Part shown: piece after piece, positions 1 through 6,624 of the stretch
How the letters are laid out: every line of letters begins with the position of its first letter
Position numbering within the stretch: the stretch's first letter is position 1
NCBI GenBank assembly: GCA_022796315.1
Contig: JAAWIL010000097.1
Span: 1-7,560 of the forward strand
DNA from: Oscillibacter sp.
Lineage (GTDB): Bacteria; Bacillota; Clostridia; Oscillospirales; Oscillospiraceae
DNA: 7,560 nucleotides
Direction: 5' to 3'
The notes under the pieces: model-generated
The model's input: the letters and a program-made list of their open reading frames with translations, nothing else
The model's database searches: none
Told to the model about the DNA's origin: nothing
Translations under genes and position numbers: made by a program

Positions 1-95
1 CCCTTGCAATCCGCCAGGATTGCGGCGGCTTTTTGCCTTGCTGGACAAAAAATCCCCTCGCCAATCCCCGCACGCTGAGATCCTAAACAGGCTCT
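1..95 (-). repeat. Dispersed hairpin-rich repeat, copy 1 (truncated by the window edge)
   Basis: Positions 2-95 align without gaps to the reverse complement of 7467-7560. By hand I count about 78 matches in 94 positions. The copy contains a perfect 7-bp hairpin (6-12 with 17-23, loop GCCA). A second, weaker T-run/A-run pairing follows (30-37 with 44-52). It ends in the sequence TAAACAGGCTCT, which recurs at the other copies. No reading frame or transposase is visible in it, so it looks like a non-autonomous intergenic repeat (MITE- or REP-like). The family is not one I can name. The strand is assigned relative to copy 3. Confidence 0.8.
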
Positions 96-216
96 GAGAC
101 CGTATGGCAGGGGAGGCCCCTGGACTTCTCCGGCTTTGAGGATCAGTCCGGCTGGCTGAATTCGTAATGGGCTGCTCCCGCGCAGGCCGTATATTGTATG
201 GAAGGAGAGACAGGCT
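96..216 (+). promoter_or_regulatory. Leader of the MBL-fold hydrolase gene, with ribosome binding site
   Basis: This stretch separates the repeat from the first gene. A good ribosome binding site, AAGGAG at 202-207, sits 9 nt before the ATG at 217. A TATATT hexamer at 190-195 could be a -10 element, but no convincing -35 lies at the right distance, so the promoter is unproven. A short open stretch ending at TAA 165-167 has coding-like codons and is discussed in the findings. Confidence 0.4.
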
Positions 217-834
217 ATGAAGATCAAATGTCTGGCGGTGCCGCCCTACGGCACCAACTGCTATGTACTGGAGGACGGAGGCCAGGCCGCCGTCATTGAT
301 CCCGGCGAGTCTGCGGGGGAGATCCTGAAGGCCCTGGAGGGACTGGAGACGCGGTACCTCCTGCTGACCCACGGGCACTACGACCACACCGGCGCCGTGG
401 CGGCGCTGGCTGAGGCCCTGCCGGAGGCGGAGATCTACATCCACCGGGGCGACTATACGGAGAGAACGTCCAAGGAGTTCCCCCTGTCCGCCCAGGTGCG
501 GGAGGGGGTCTGCCGGGAGGTATCCTTCTATGACGAGGGGGACACCCTGCCCCTGGGGGAGCGGACCATTCAGGTGCTCCACACCCCCGGGCACTCGGAG
601 GGGTCCGTGACGCTGCGGTGCGGGGACGTGCTCTTCTCCGGGGATACCCTCTTTGCCGGCTCCTGCGGCCGGACGGACCTGGAGGGGGGCTCCGTGGAGA
701 AGATCATGGCCTCCCTGCGGCGGCTGGGGCAGCTGGAGGGGGACCTCCAGGTGCTGCCGGGCCACATGGACTTCAGCACTCTGGACCAGGAGCGGCAGTC
801 CAACCCCTACCTGCGCCACGCCATGCGGGAGTGA
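217..834 (+). CDS. Metallo-beta-lactamase-fold metallohydrolase (glyoxalase II-like)
   Basis: This is a 205-residue cytosolic hydrolase of the metallo-beta-lactamase superfamily, in the small YcbL/YqgX-like branch near hydroxyacylglutathione hydrolase. The dinuclear metal site is visible: THGHYDH (His52, His54, Asp56, His57), His126 in HTPGHSEG, Asp143 in SGDTLF and His183 in PGHMDF. The C-terminal NPYLR (residues 196-200) is typical of this branch. The full length lacks the longer C-terminal substrate-binding domain of classical glyoxalase II, so the thioester substrate cannot be assigned. Staphylococcal or clostridial thiols other than glutathione would be a guess. The start at 217 has AAGGAG 9 nt upstream. 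The stop is 3 nt before hemZ, which implies one mRNA and translational coupling. No signal peptide is seen. Confidence 0.9.
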   Translation: MKIKCLAVPPYGTNCYVLEDGGQAAVIDPGESAGEILKALEGLETRYLLLTHGHYDHTGAVAALAEALPEAEIYIHRGDYTERTSKEFPLSAQVREGVCREVSFYDEGDTLPLGERTIQVLHTPGHSEGSVTLRCGDVLFSGDTLFAGSCGRTDLEGGSVEKIMASLRRLGQLEGDLQVLPGHMDFSTLDQERQSNPYLRHAMRE

Positions 835-837
835 GGA

Positions 838-2313
838 ATGAAGCTGGAGTTTTTCGGCCACGACGAGCGCTACACGGTGGAGCAGAGCCTGCTGAACCTG
901 TTTCCGGGGGAGCTGCCGGTCTATGAGCCCATCGGGCCCGGGGACGGGACCTGGGCCCGGGTGGCCTGCCGGGAGGAGGACGGGGAGCGCCTGCTGGTCA
1001 CGGTGGACCTCTCCCTCCAGGGCAGGGGGAACAGCGCGTTCCACACCGCCGTCCTCTCCGGTACGGACTACGAACGGGAGGGGCAGCGGCGGTATGCCGT
1101 GGCCGCCTGCTTCTATCTGGCGGCCCGGGAGTTCCTGGCGACGGAGCCCCCCTGGGGGATGCTCACCGGCGTCCGGCCCGACAAGCTGGTGACGGCGGCC
1201 CTGGAGGCGGGGCGGACGCCGGAGGAGGCCCGGAGGATGCTGGAGGAGGAGTACTTCGTCTCCGGGCCCCGGGCGGCCCTGGCGGCGGAGACCGGCGCGG
1301 CGGCCCACCAAGCCGCCGGAGAGCTGGGGCCCGGGGACATCGCGCTGTATGTGGGGATTCCCTTCTGTCCCACCCGGTGCGCCTACTGCTCCTTTGTGAG
1401 CCAGTCGGTGGAGAGGAGCTTCTCCCTGGTGGAGCCCTACGCGGAGGCCCTGATCGGGGAGCTCCGGGCCGGCGGGGAGATGGTCCGGCGGACGGGACTG
1501 CGGGTCCGGGCCTTCTACATGGGGGGCGGCACGCCCACCACCCTGACGGCGGACCAGCTGGACCGGGTCCTGACGGCCTTTGAGGAGAGCTTTGACACCC
1601 TGCCCTGCGGGGAGATCACCGTGGAGGCAGGACGGCCGGACACCATCACGGCGGAGAAGCTGGCGGTGCTGAAATCCCACGGGGTCACCCGGCTGTCCGT
1701 GAACCCCCAGACCATGGAGGACCGGGTGCTGGAGGCCATTGGACGCCATCACACGGCGGAGGACATCCGCCGGGCCATGGAGCTGACGGCGGCCTACGGC
1801 TTTGACCATGTGAACATGGACCTGATCGCCGGACTGCCGGAGGACACCGCCGGAGGGTTCCGCCGGTCTCTGGAGGCGTGTCTGGCCTTCGGCACGGACA
1901 ATGTGACGGTCCACACCCTGGCGCTGAAGAAGGGCAGCCGGATTCTCACGGAGGGGCTGGCCGTTCCAGGGCCGGAGGCCGTGGGGGAGATGCTGGAGGG
2001 GGCCGGACCGGCCCTGCGGCAGGCGGGCTTCGCGCCCTACTACCTGTACCGGCAGAAGTATATGTCCGGCAGCTTTGAGAACGTGGGCTGGAGCCGCCCC
2101 GGCGGGGAGTGTCTGTACAATATCTATATCATGTCCGAGCTGTGCTCCATCCTGTCCTTTGGGGCGGGCGGGTCCACCAAGATGGTGGACCGGGGGGCCA
2201 ATCGGATTCAGCGGGTGTTCAACCCGAAGTACCCGGCGGAGTACCTCCGGCGCCCGGAGAAGTGGCGGGCCAATCAGGCGGCCTTCGCAGCTTTTTACGC
2301 GGAAAAATCTTAG
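838..2313 (+). CDS. hemZ: Coproporphyrinogen dehydrogenase HemZ (radical SAM)
   Basis: This 491-residue protein belongs to the HemZ branch of the oxygen-independent coproporphyrinogen III oxidases. The family oxidatively decarboxylates two propionate side chains of coproporphyrinogen III to give protoporphyrinogen IX, using a [4Fe-4S] cluster and S-adenosylmethionine. The cluster motif is IPFCPTRCAYC (Cys177, Cys181, Cys184). It is followed by the SAM-binding GGGTPT (229-234) and by HemZ-like motifs TVEAGRPDT (261-269), LSVNPQTM (286-293) and DLIAGLP (328-334). The N-terminal ~165 residues carry WGMLTGVRPDKL (106-117), an extension seen in HemZ but not in the heme chaperone HemW. The tail contains YYLYRQKYMSG (401-411). 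The ribosome binding site is weak and lies inside the end of the upstream gene, so translation is probably coupled to it. The stop codon TAG (2311-2313) overlaps the first bases of repeat copy 2. No other heme gene is in the window. Confidence 0.95.
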   Translation: MKLEFFGHDERYTVEQSLLNLFPGELPVYEPIGPGDGTWARVACREEDGERLLVTVDLSLQGRGNSAFHTAVLSGTDYEREGQRRYAVAACFYLAAREFLATEPPWGMLTGVRPDKLVTAALEAGRTPEEARRMLEEEYFVSGPRAALAAETGAAAHQAAGELGPGDIALYVGIPFCPTRCAYCSFVSQSVERSFSLVEPYAEALIGELRAGGEMVRRTGLRVRAFYMGGGTPTTLTADQLDRVLTAFEESFDTLPCGEITVEAGRPDTITAEKLAVLKSHGVTRLSVNPQTMEDRVLEAIGRHHTAEDIRRAMELTAAYGFDHVNMDLIAGLPEDTAGGFRRSLEACLAFGTDNVTVHTLALKKGSRILTEGLAVPGPEAVGEMLEGAGPALRQAGFAPYYLYRQKYMSGSFENVGWSRPGGECLYNIYIMSELCSILSFGAGGSTKMVDRGANRIQRVFNPKYPAEYLRRPEKWRANQAAFAAFYAEKS

Positions 2314-2433
2314 AACCTGTTTAAAATCTCGCCAATCCATACACGTCGAGATATTAAACAGGCTCTGACGAGAAAAATCCTCGTCCATCCGGCATCCCCC
2401 GGTTATGAATACAGGTTCTTAAACAGGCTCTGA
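2312..2433. repeat. Composite palindromic repeat, copy 2
   Basis: Two 20-nt arms, 2312-2331 and 2347-2366, are inverted repeats with two mismatches around a 15-nt loop (2332-2346). The loop and right arm match the end of copies 1 and 3. The left arm is the same end in the opposite orientation, so this copy looks like two repeat ends joined head to head. A small stem GACGAG/CTCGTC (2367-2372 with 2380-2385) follows. Another repeat end, TTAAACAGGCTCTGA, lies at 2419-2433. The whole of the 149-nt gap between hemZ and the next gene is therefore repeat plus ribosome binding site. No U-run follows the big palindrome, so it is not a classical terminator, though it could block or protect the hemZ mRNA 3' end. 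Confidence 0.75.
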
Positions 2434-2462
2434 GAAGCCCCATGACGGAAAGGAGTTATTCT

Positions 2463-2849
2463 ATGAGCAGTCAGGATCAATTTGACAGTTTTCTGGAGAC
2501 CTTGAAAAATGGCGCGTACCTGGCGGGAACGATTGCCCTGGGGGCCGCGGGGGCGGCCTGCGAACAGGCGGAGAAGCTGGCGGAGGCCGTGAGGCTCCGC
2601 TATCAGGCCGCCCGGGTGGAGGGCGAGATGGACGGAAAGCTCATGGAGGCCGGGGAGATGGTCTACGCCACCCATACCGGCAGTCCCACGGAGTCCGAGG
2701 AGCTCCTGGCCAAGCTCCGGGAGATTGACGGGCTGAAGGAGCGGCTGGCGGAGCTCAACGCCGCCATGGGCCGGAGGACCTGCGCCGCCTGCGGGGCGGA
2801 GGTCCGGGAGGGCGACGCCTTCTGCCGGGAATGCGGAGGGAAGCTGTGA
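2463..2849 (+). CDS. Small zinc-ribbon protein of unknown function
   Basis: I do not recognise a named family for this 128-residue protein. The last 22 residues form a zinc ribbon with two CxxC knuckles (Cys107/Cys110 and Cys121/Cys124: CAACG ... CRECG). The rest is predicted by eye to be mainly helical, with an Ala/Gly-rich, weakly hydrophobic stretch at residues 18-33 and a charged, possibly coiled-coil stretch at about 79-103 just before the ribbon. Ribbons of this kind often mediate protein or nucleic acid contacts, but nothing here fixes a role. The start at 2463 is preferred because GGAAAGGAG (2447-2455) is 7 nt upstream. An in-frame ATG at 2442 lies before that site and has none of its own. 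The stop overlaps the next start (TGATG, 2847-2851), so it is translationally coupled to the purine nucleoside phosphorylase. Confidence 0.8.
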   Translation: MSSQDQFDSFLETLKNGAYLAGTIALGAAGAACEQAEKLAEAVRLRYQAARVEGEMDGKLMEAGEMVYATHTGSPTESEELLAKLREIDGLKERLAELNAAMGRRTCAACGAEVREGDAFCRECGGKL

Positions 2850-3676
2850 TGGAAGCTTACACGGCCCAACAGTATCAGGAGAGCGCCGCCGCCCTGGAGC
2901 GGCGGCTGGGGGGCTTCCGGCCCAAGGTGCTGCTGATCCTGGGCTCCGGCCTGGGAGCTCTGGGGGACGAGGTGGAGAACCCCGTCGCCGTGCCCTATGA
3001 GGAGGTGCCCCATATGCGGCGGTCCACGGCGCCGGACCACCGGGGACAGTTCCTCTTCGGCCGCCTGGCCGGACAGGACGCGGCGGTGATGCAGGGGCGG
3101 CTCCACACCTACGAGGGCTGGTCCTTTGCCGATGTGAGCTATCCCGTGCGGGTGCTGCGGCTGCTGGGGGCGGAGACGGTGATCGTCACCAACGCCGCCG
3201 GGGCGGTGAACACCGCCTTCTCCGCCGGGGACATCATGCTGATTACCGACCACATCAAGCTCTTCGGCGAGAGCCCCCTGCGGGGGCCCAACCTGGAGCA
3301 GTTCGGCCCCCGGTTCCCGGATATGAGCCGCGTGTACACCCCGGCCCTCCAGGAGGCGGCCCGCCGCGCGGCGGAGCGGCTGGAGATCCCCCTGCGGGAG
3401 GGCGTCTACATGTTCTTCCCCGGCCCCCAGTACGAGACGCCGGCGGAGGTCCGGGCGGCCCGGCTGCTGGGCGCCGATGCCGTGGGCATGTCCACGGTGC
3501 CGGAGGCCATCACCGCCGCTCACTGCGGGATGCGGGTGCTGGGCTTCACCCTGTGTACCAACATGGCCGCCGGAGTGCTGGACCAGCCCCTCAGCGGGGA
3601 GGAGGTCATTGCCGCCGCCGGGGCGGCGGGACCCCGGTTCCAGGCGCTGGTGAGGGCATGTCTGAAAGAGGTATAG
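2849..3676 (+). CDS. punA: Purine nucleoside phosphorylase (trimeric, PunA/PupG type)
   Basis: This 275-residue cytosolic enzyme belongs to the family that cleaves inosine, guanosine and their deoxy forms with phosphate, giving the free base and (deoxy)ribose 1-phosphate in purine salvage. Family landmarks are in order. LGSGLG supplies Ser33, and DHRG supplies His64. MQGRLHTYEG supplies phosphate and ribose contacts Arg84, His86 and Tyr88. TNAAGA supplies Ala116, and GPQYET supplies base-binding Glu196. GMSTVPE supplies Met214 and Ser215, and CTNMAAG supplies Asn238. Asn rather than Asp at 238 favours a 6-oxopurine phosphorylase over methylthioadenosine phosphorylase. One oddity is LSGEEV at 248-253: relatives usually read LSHEEV, so the ribose 5'-OH-contacting His is Gly250 here. 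The start at 2849 is chosen because GGAGGG (2835-2840) is 8 nt upstream. An in-frame ATG at 2831 lies deep in the preceding gene, before that ribosome binding site. Confidence 0.94.
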   Translation: MEAYTAQQYQESAAALERRLGGFRPKVLLILGSGLGALGDEVENPVAVPYEEVPHMRRSTAPDHRGQFLFGRLAGQDAAVMQGRLHTYEGWSFADVSYPVRVLRLLGAETVIVTNAAGAVNTAFSAGDIMLITDHIKLFGESPLRGPNLEQFGPRFPDMSRVYTPALQEAARRAAERLEIPLREGVYMFFPGPQYETPAEVRAARLLGADAVGMSTVPEAITAAHCGMRVLGFTLCTNMAAGVLDQPLSGEEVIAAAGAAGPRFQALVRACLKEV

Positions 3677-3918
3677 CGGCGCGGGGACGCGCATACAGTG
3701 GATCAAGCTGAAAAAGCGCAAAACCCACGGTTTCCGCCGGCGGGCCGCCAGTCCGCCGGACTTCACAGGATCTGCTGCGGCGCCTTTCCGCTGTGCCGGC
3801 GATATCGTGATAGCAGGGGGCGGACCGGTGGTCCGCCCGACTGCCGGAATCCGGGCGGACGCCGGAGAAGCCCGGGGGTCCGGTCCTTCTAATTTTAATG
3901 CAATAAATGAGGTATCCC
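3677..3918 (+). promoter_or_regulatory. Intergenic leader of the flippase gene, with a perfect hairpin
   Basis: No credible gene is seen in these 242 nt. They hold several inverted repeats. A 5-bp GCGCG/CGCGC stem lies just after the punA stop (3679-3692). AGTCC/GGACT is at 3750-3762 and an 8-bp palindrome CGATATCG at 3800-3807. The strongest is a perfect 9-bp stem with a 3-nt loop at 3818-3838. None is followed directly by a T-run, so a standard terminator is not supported. An AT-rich patch (3891-3908) in otherwise GC-rich DNA could contain a -10 region, but I cannot pair it with a convincing -35. Short blocks here recur in the HU leader. Confidence 0.4.
3818..3838. repeat. Perfect 9-bp inverted repeat (hairpin)
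   Basis: GGGCGGACC (3818-3826) and GGTCCGCCC (3830-3838) are exact reverse complements separated by GGT. It could be an RNA hairpin in the flippase leader or a dyad operator. There is no adjacent T-run, so termination is unlikely. Confidence 0.6.
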
Positions 3919-5532
3919 ATGTCCAAACCATCCAAAAAACAGTCTTTCATGGGCGGCGCGGCCATTCTGGCCTCGGCGGTGGCCATCGTGAAGATCATCG
4001 GCGCGGTGTATAAGATTCCCTTCGGGAATATTGTGGGCCCGGAGGGGCAGACCTATTTCAATGTGGCGTACAACATCTACAATGTGCTGCTGACCGTCTC
4101 CACCGCCGGTCTTCCGCTGGCCATCTCCAAGCTCACCAGCCAGGCCCACACCCAGGGCCGGGAGAACCAGAAGCGCAGGATCTTCTCCACGGCCATCTGG
4201 CTCTTCTTCGCCATGGGCCTGCTGGGGACGCTGCTGATGTACTTCGGCGCGGAGCGGCTGGCGGCCTTTATGAACGAGCCCCTGGGCTACTGGCCCATTC
4301 GGGCCCTGGCGCCCGCCGTGTTCTGCGTATGCCTGCTGGCGTGCATGCGGGGCTATACCCAGGGCCAGGGGAACATGACGCCCACCGCCGTCTCCCAGAT
4401 TCTGGAGGCCCTGTGCAAGCTGGGCCTGGGATTGGGGCTGGCCTGGTACTTCCTGAAGCTGGGCTTTGGCCTGGACATCGCCGCCGCCGGGGCCATCCTG
4501 GGTGTGACGGCGGGAACGATGCTGTCCCTGCTGTATCTGATCTGCTACCTGCTGCGCCACCGGGAGAGGCGGATCTCCCCGGATGTGCCCGACAGCAGCG
4601 GGACTCTGATGCGGCAGATTCTGGCCATTGGGATTCCCATCACCCTCAGCAACTCCGCCATGAGCATCATCACCCTGGTGGACACCAAGATCGTCCTGGG
4701 GCGGCTGCGGGAGATCCCGGACCTGGCGGACGCGGCGGCGGAGCTGTTCGGCCAGTATACCTTCGGCATGAACCTCATCAACCTGCCGCCCTCCTTCGTG
4801 TTCCCCGTCACCATGAGCCTGATTCCCTTTGCGGCGGCGGCGCTGACCCGCAGGGACCACGCGGAGGCGGGGCGGATCGTCTCCTCCGGGTTCCGGCTGG
4901 TGGCGGTGCTGGCCATTCCCGCCGGGGTGGGGCTGAGCGTGGTGGGCGGTCCGGCGCTGCTGATGCTGTACCCCAGCCGCCAGGCGGACGCCCTGGCCGC
5001 CGGGCCCCATATGCGCTGGCTGGGCATTGCCTGCATCTTCATGTGTCTGATGAATCTGACCAACGTGATTCTCCAAACCTACGGCAAGGAGATGATCCCC
5101 ATCTGGACGGTGATTGCCGGAGGCGTCACCAAGGTGGTGATGAACTATGTTCTGGTGGGGAACCCCGCCATCAACATCCACGGCGCCCCCATCTCCACCC
5201 TCTGCTGCTATCTGGTGATCGTGGGACTGAACCTGTGCTTCGTCTGGAAGTACTCCAAGGAGAAGCCCCGGTATCTCCAGCTCTTTGCCAAGCCCATCCT
5301 GGCCTCGCTGCTGATGGGCGGCTGCGCCTGGGCGGTGTACGGCTTCGTGAACCGTGCCCTCTCCGGGGGACACTCCGCCTATGGAGCCAACGCCGCAGGC
5401 GTGCTGGCCGCCATCCTGGCGGGCGTGGCGGTCTATGGGGTTTTGGTGGTGGCCCTGCAAATTTTGCGGGCGGAGGATGTCAGATCTGTACCACACGGCG
5501 GAAAAATGATTAAACTTCTGCATCTAAAATGA
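3919..5532 (+). CDS. SpoVB/YabM-like lipid-linked precursor flippase (MOP superfamily)
   Basis: This is a polytopic inner-membrane protein of 537 residues in the polysaccharide biosynthesis/oligosaccharide flippase branch of the MOP superfamily. It contains about 14 hydrophobic segments, for example at roughly 12-32, 50-70, 90-110, 128-145, 186-212, 234-260, 325-350, 366-387, 393-413, 424-442, 457-477 and 492-516. RGYTQGQGNMTPTAVSQ (144-160) matches the family hallmark seen in SpoVB and relatives. Family members move lipid-linked sugars across the membrane for peptidoglycan, spore cortex or other envelope polymers. Its position directly before mazG and rqcP matches B. subtilis yabM better than spoVB itself, so the precise substrate is not known. 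The start at 3919 is chosen because GAGG (3909-3912) lies 6 nt upstream. The in-frame ATG at 3907 has no ribosome binding site and would add only four residues. The N-terminus is basic (SKPSKK), consistent with a cytoplasmic end. Confidence 0.9.
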   Translation: MSKPSKKQSFMGGAAILASAVAIVKIIGAVYKIPFGNIVGPEGQTYFNVAYNIYNVLLTVSTAGLPLAISKLTSQAHTQGRENQKRRIFSTAIWLFFAMGLLGTLLMYFGAERLAAFMNEPLGYWPIRALAPAVFCVCLLACMRGYTQGQGNMTPTAVSQILEALCKLGLGLGLAWYFLKLGFGLDIAAAGAILGVTAGTMLSLLYLICYLLRHRERRISPDVPDSSGTLMRQILAIGIPITLSNSAMSIITLVDTKIVLGRLREIPDLADAAAELFGQYTFGMNLINLPPSFVFPVTMSLIPFAAAALTRRDHAEAGRIVSSGFRLVAVLAIPAGVGLSVVGGPALLMLYPSRQADALAAGPHMRWLGIACIFMCLMNLTNVILQTYGKEMIPIWTVIAGGVTKVVMNYVLVGNPAINIHGAPISTLCCYLVIVGLNLCFVWKYSKEKPRYLQLFAKPILASLLMGGCAWAVYGFVNRALSGGHSAYGANAAGVLAAILAGVAVYGVLVVALQILRAEDVRSVPHGGKMIKLLHLK

Positions 5533-5590
5533 AAAAGACGGAAAAAAACAGGGAAGTTTTTGCGAAATTCCTTGCAAAGGGGGGAAAAAT

Positions 5591-6394
5591 ATGGTAGATT
5601 TTCAATGGAAGTCCCGCTATGACTGGGAGGACCTGCTGGAGATCACCCGTCTGCTGCGGGGACCGGGGGGATGCCCCTGGGACGCGGAGCAGACCCATCA
5701 CTCCATCCGGCGGAATTTTCTGGAGGAGACCTATGAGGCCCTGGACGCCATCGACCGGGACGACGCCCGGGATCTGTGCGAGGAGCTGGGGGACGTGCTG
5801 ATGCAGGTGGCCCTGCACGCCCAGATGGAGGCGGAGCGGGGCCGGTTTACTGCGGAGGACGTGGTGGACGGCGTGGCCAAAAAGCTGATCTACCGGCACC
5901 CCCATGTCTTCGGCGGCGCCATGGAGGCGGAGGACAGTGCGCAGGTGTTGGTGAACTGGGAGATCCTCAAGCGCAGGGAAAAGGGCCAGAGGTCCACGGC
6001 GGACGCCATCGAGGCGGTGCCCCACACCCTGCCCGCGCTGTGGCGGGCGGAGAAGATCCAGCAGAAGACCGCCAGGGCGGGCTTCAACTGGGACAGTATC
6101 CAGGGCGCCTTGGACAAGCTGGCGGAGGAGTTCCAGGAGCTGCGCCAGGCCGTGGAGGCCGGCGGAGATCCCACGGCGCCCCACGGCGTCCGGGAGGAGG
6201 TCGGGGACCTGCTGTTTATCGCCTCCAAAATCGCCCAGCTCTCCGGGGTGGACCCGGAGGATGCCCTGCACCGGGCCTGCGACAAGTTTGACCGGCGGTT
6301 TCGCCGGGTAGAGGAATCGGCGGACAAGCCCCTGGAGGCTTACACCGAGGAGGAGCTGGCGGCCCTGTGGCGGGCGGCCAAGGAGTTGTCTTAA
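5591..6394 (+). CDS. mazG: Nucleoside triphosphate pyrophosphohydrolase MazG
   Basis: MazG hydrolyses NTPs and dNTPs to the monophosphate and pyrophosphate, acting as a cytosolic house-cleaning enzyme. This 267-residue protein has the two tandem MazG domains of the E. coli type. The first has RGPGGCPWD (23-31) and the metal-binding pairs Glu46/Glu49 (EETYE) and Glu65/Asp68 (EELGD). The second has Glu180/Glu183 (EEFQE) and Glu203/Asp206 (EEVGD). The linker carries HPHVFG (103-108). Unlike B. subtilis YabN, there is no N-terminal tetrapyrrole methylase domain. The start is supported by AAAGGGGGG (5576-5584), 6 nt upstream. The gene follows the flippase after 58 nt of A-rich sequence with no clear terminator, so co-transcription is likely. 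Confidence 0.95.
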   Translation: MVDFQWKSRYDWEDLLEITRLLRGPGGCPWDAEQTHHSIRRNFLEETYEALDAIDRDDARDLCEELGDVLMQVALHAQMEAERGRFTAEDVVDGVAKKLIYRHPHVFGGAMEAEDSAQVLVNWEILKRREKGQRSTADAIEAVPHTLPALWRAEKIQQKTARAGFNWDSIQGALDKLAEEFQELRQAVEAGGDPTAPHGVREEVGDLLFIASKIAQLSGVDPEDALHRACDKFDRRFRRVEESADKPLEAYTEEELAALWRAAKELS

Positions 6395-6624
6395 TACGCT
6401 AAGCTGCGTTTTTAAGAGGCGGACCGCAGGGAATCCGGCGCCGGAAGGCCGTTTGGAGGAGATTTGCGCATCTTCTTTGGAGATTGCGGCAAGACTACGA
6501 GAAACGGGCACGCCGGCAGCGGAAGACGCTGCGGAACCCACAATAGAGGGCCGGCACCGGACTCCTGCGGGGGCCGGAGAGAGCCGGCAGAAACACAAAG
6601 GAAAGATATAGGAGGATTTCATCT
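6395..6624 (+). promoter_or_regulatory. Intergenic leader of the HU gene, hairpin-rich
   Basis: I see no gene here. A short ACGC/GCGT stem followed by TTTTT (6397-6413) just after mazG could be a weak terminator. A perfect 12-bp palindrome TCCGGCGCCGGA lies at 6434-6445. A 6-bp stem GCAGCG/CGCTGC (6516-6521 with 6527-6532) follows. GCCGGC occurs at 6512, 6550 and 6583. Three blocks recur in the same order in the rqcP leader: GCCGGCAG-n-GGAAG at 6512-6525, a 15-nt exact match at 6564-6578, and GCCGGCAG at 6583-6590. The HU ribosome binding site is GGAGG at 6611-6615. No promoter hexamers are convincing. Confidence 0.45.

Noticed and set aside
2312..2366. Intrinsic terminator for hemZ
   Set aside because: The stem is AT-containing and long, with a 15-nt loop, but no T-run follows. 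It is explained better as a rearranged repeat copy.
2312..2433. CRISPR array or transposon end
   Set aside because: The repeated units are few, are mostly inverted relative to each other and lack regular unique spacers. No cas gene or transposase is present.
2831..2848. Upstream ATG start for the phosphorylase at 2831
   Set aside because: It would place the gene's first codons over the GGAGGG ribosome binding site that serves the ATG at 2849, and it adds no family-conserved residues.
3698..3892. A 64-codon plus-strand frame in the punA-flippase gap
   Set aside because: It has no ribosome binding site, no recognisable product and no coding-like codon pattern. The region is better described as hairpin-rich leader.
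2663..3931. A 422-codon minus-strand open frame opposite the phosphorylase
   Set aside because: It is a shadow of a well-supported gene. It has no motif or ribosome binding site and spans two genes and an intergenic region.
4329..5513. A 394-codon plus-strand frame inside the flippase gene
   Set aside because: It is out of frame with the transporter and gives a Gly/Arg/Pro/His-rich product without domains. It is a by-product of GC bias.
3895..5523. A 542-codon open frame on the minus strand opposite the flippase
   Set aside because: The product is rich in His, Gln, Gly and Arg with no recognisable domain. Such frames arise opposite genes with strong G/C third-position bias, while the plus strand encodes a clear membrane transporter.
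5510..6622. A 370-codon minus-strand open frame opposite mazG
   Set aside because: It has shadow-type composition, and its start lies in the HU leader without supporting signals.
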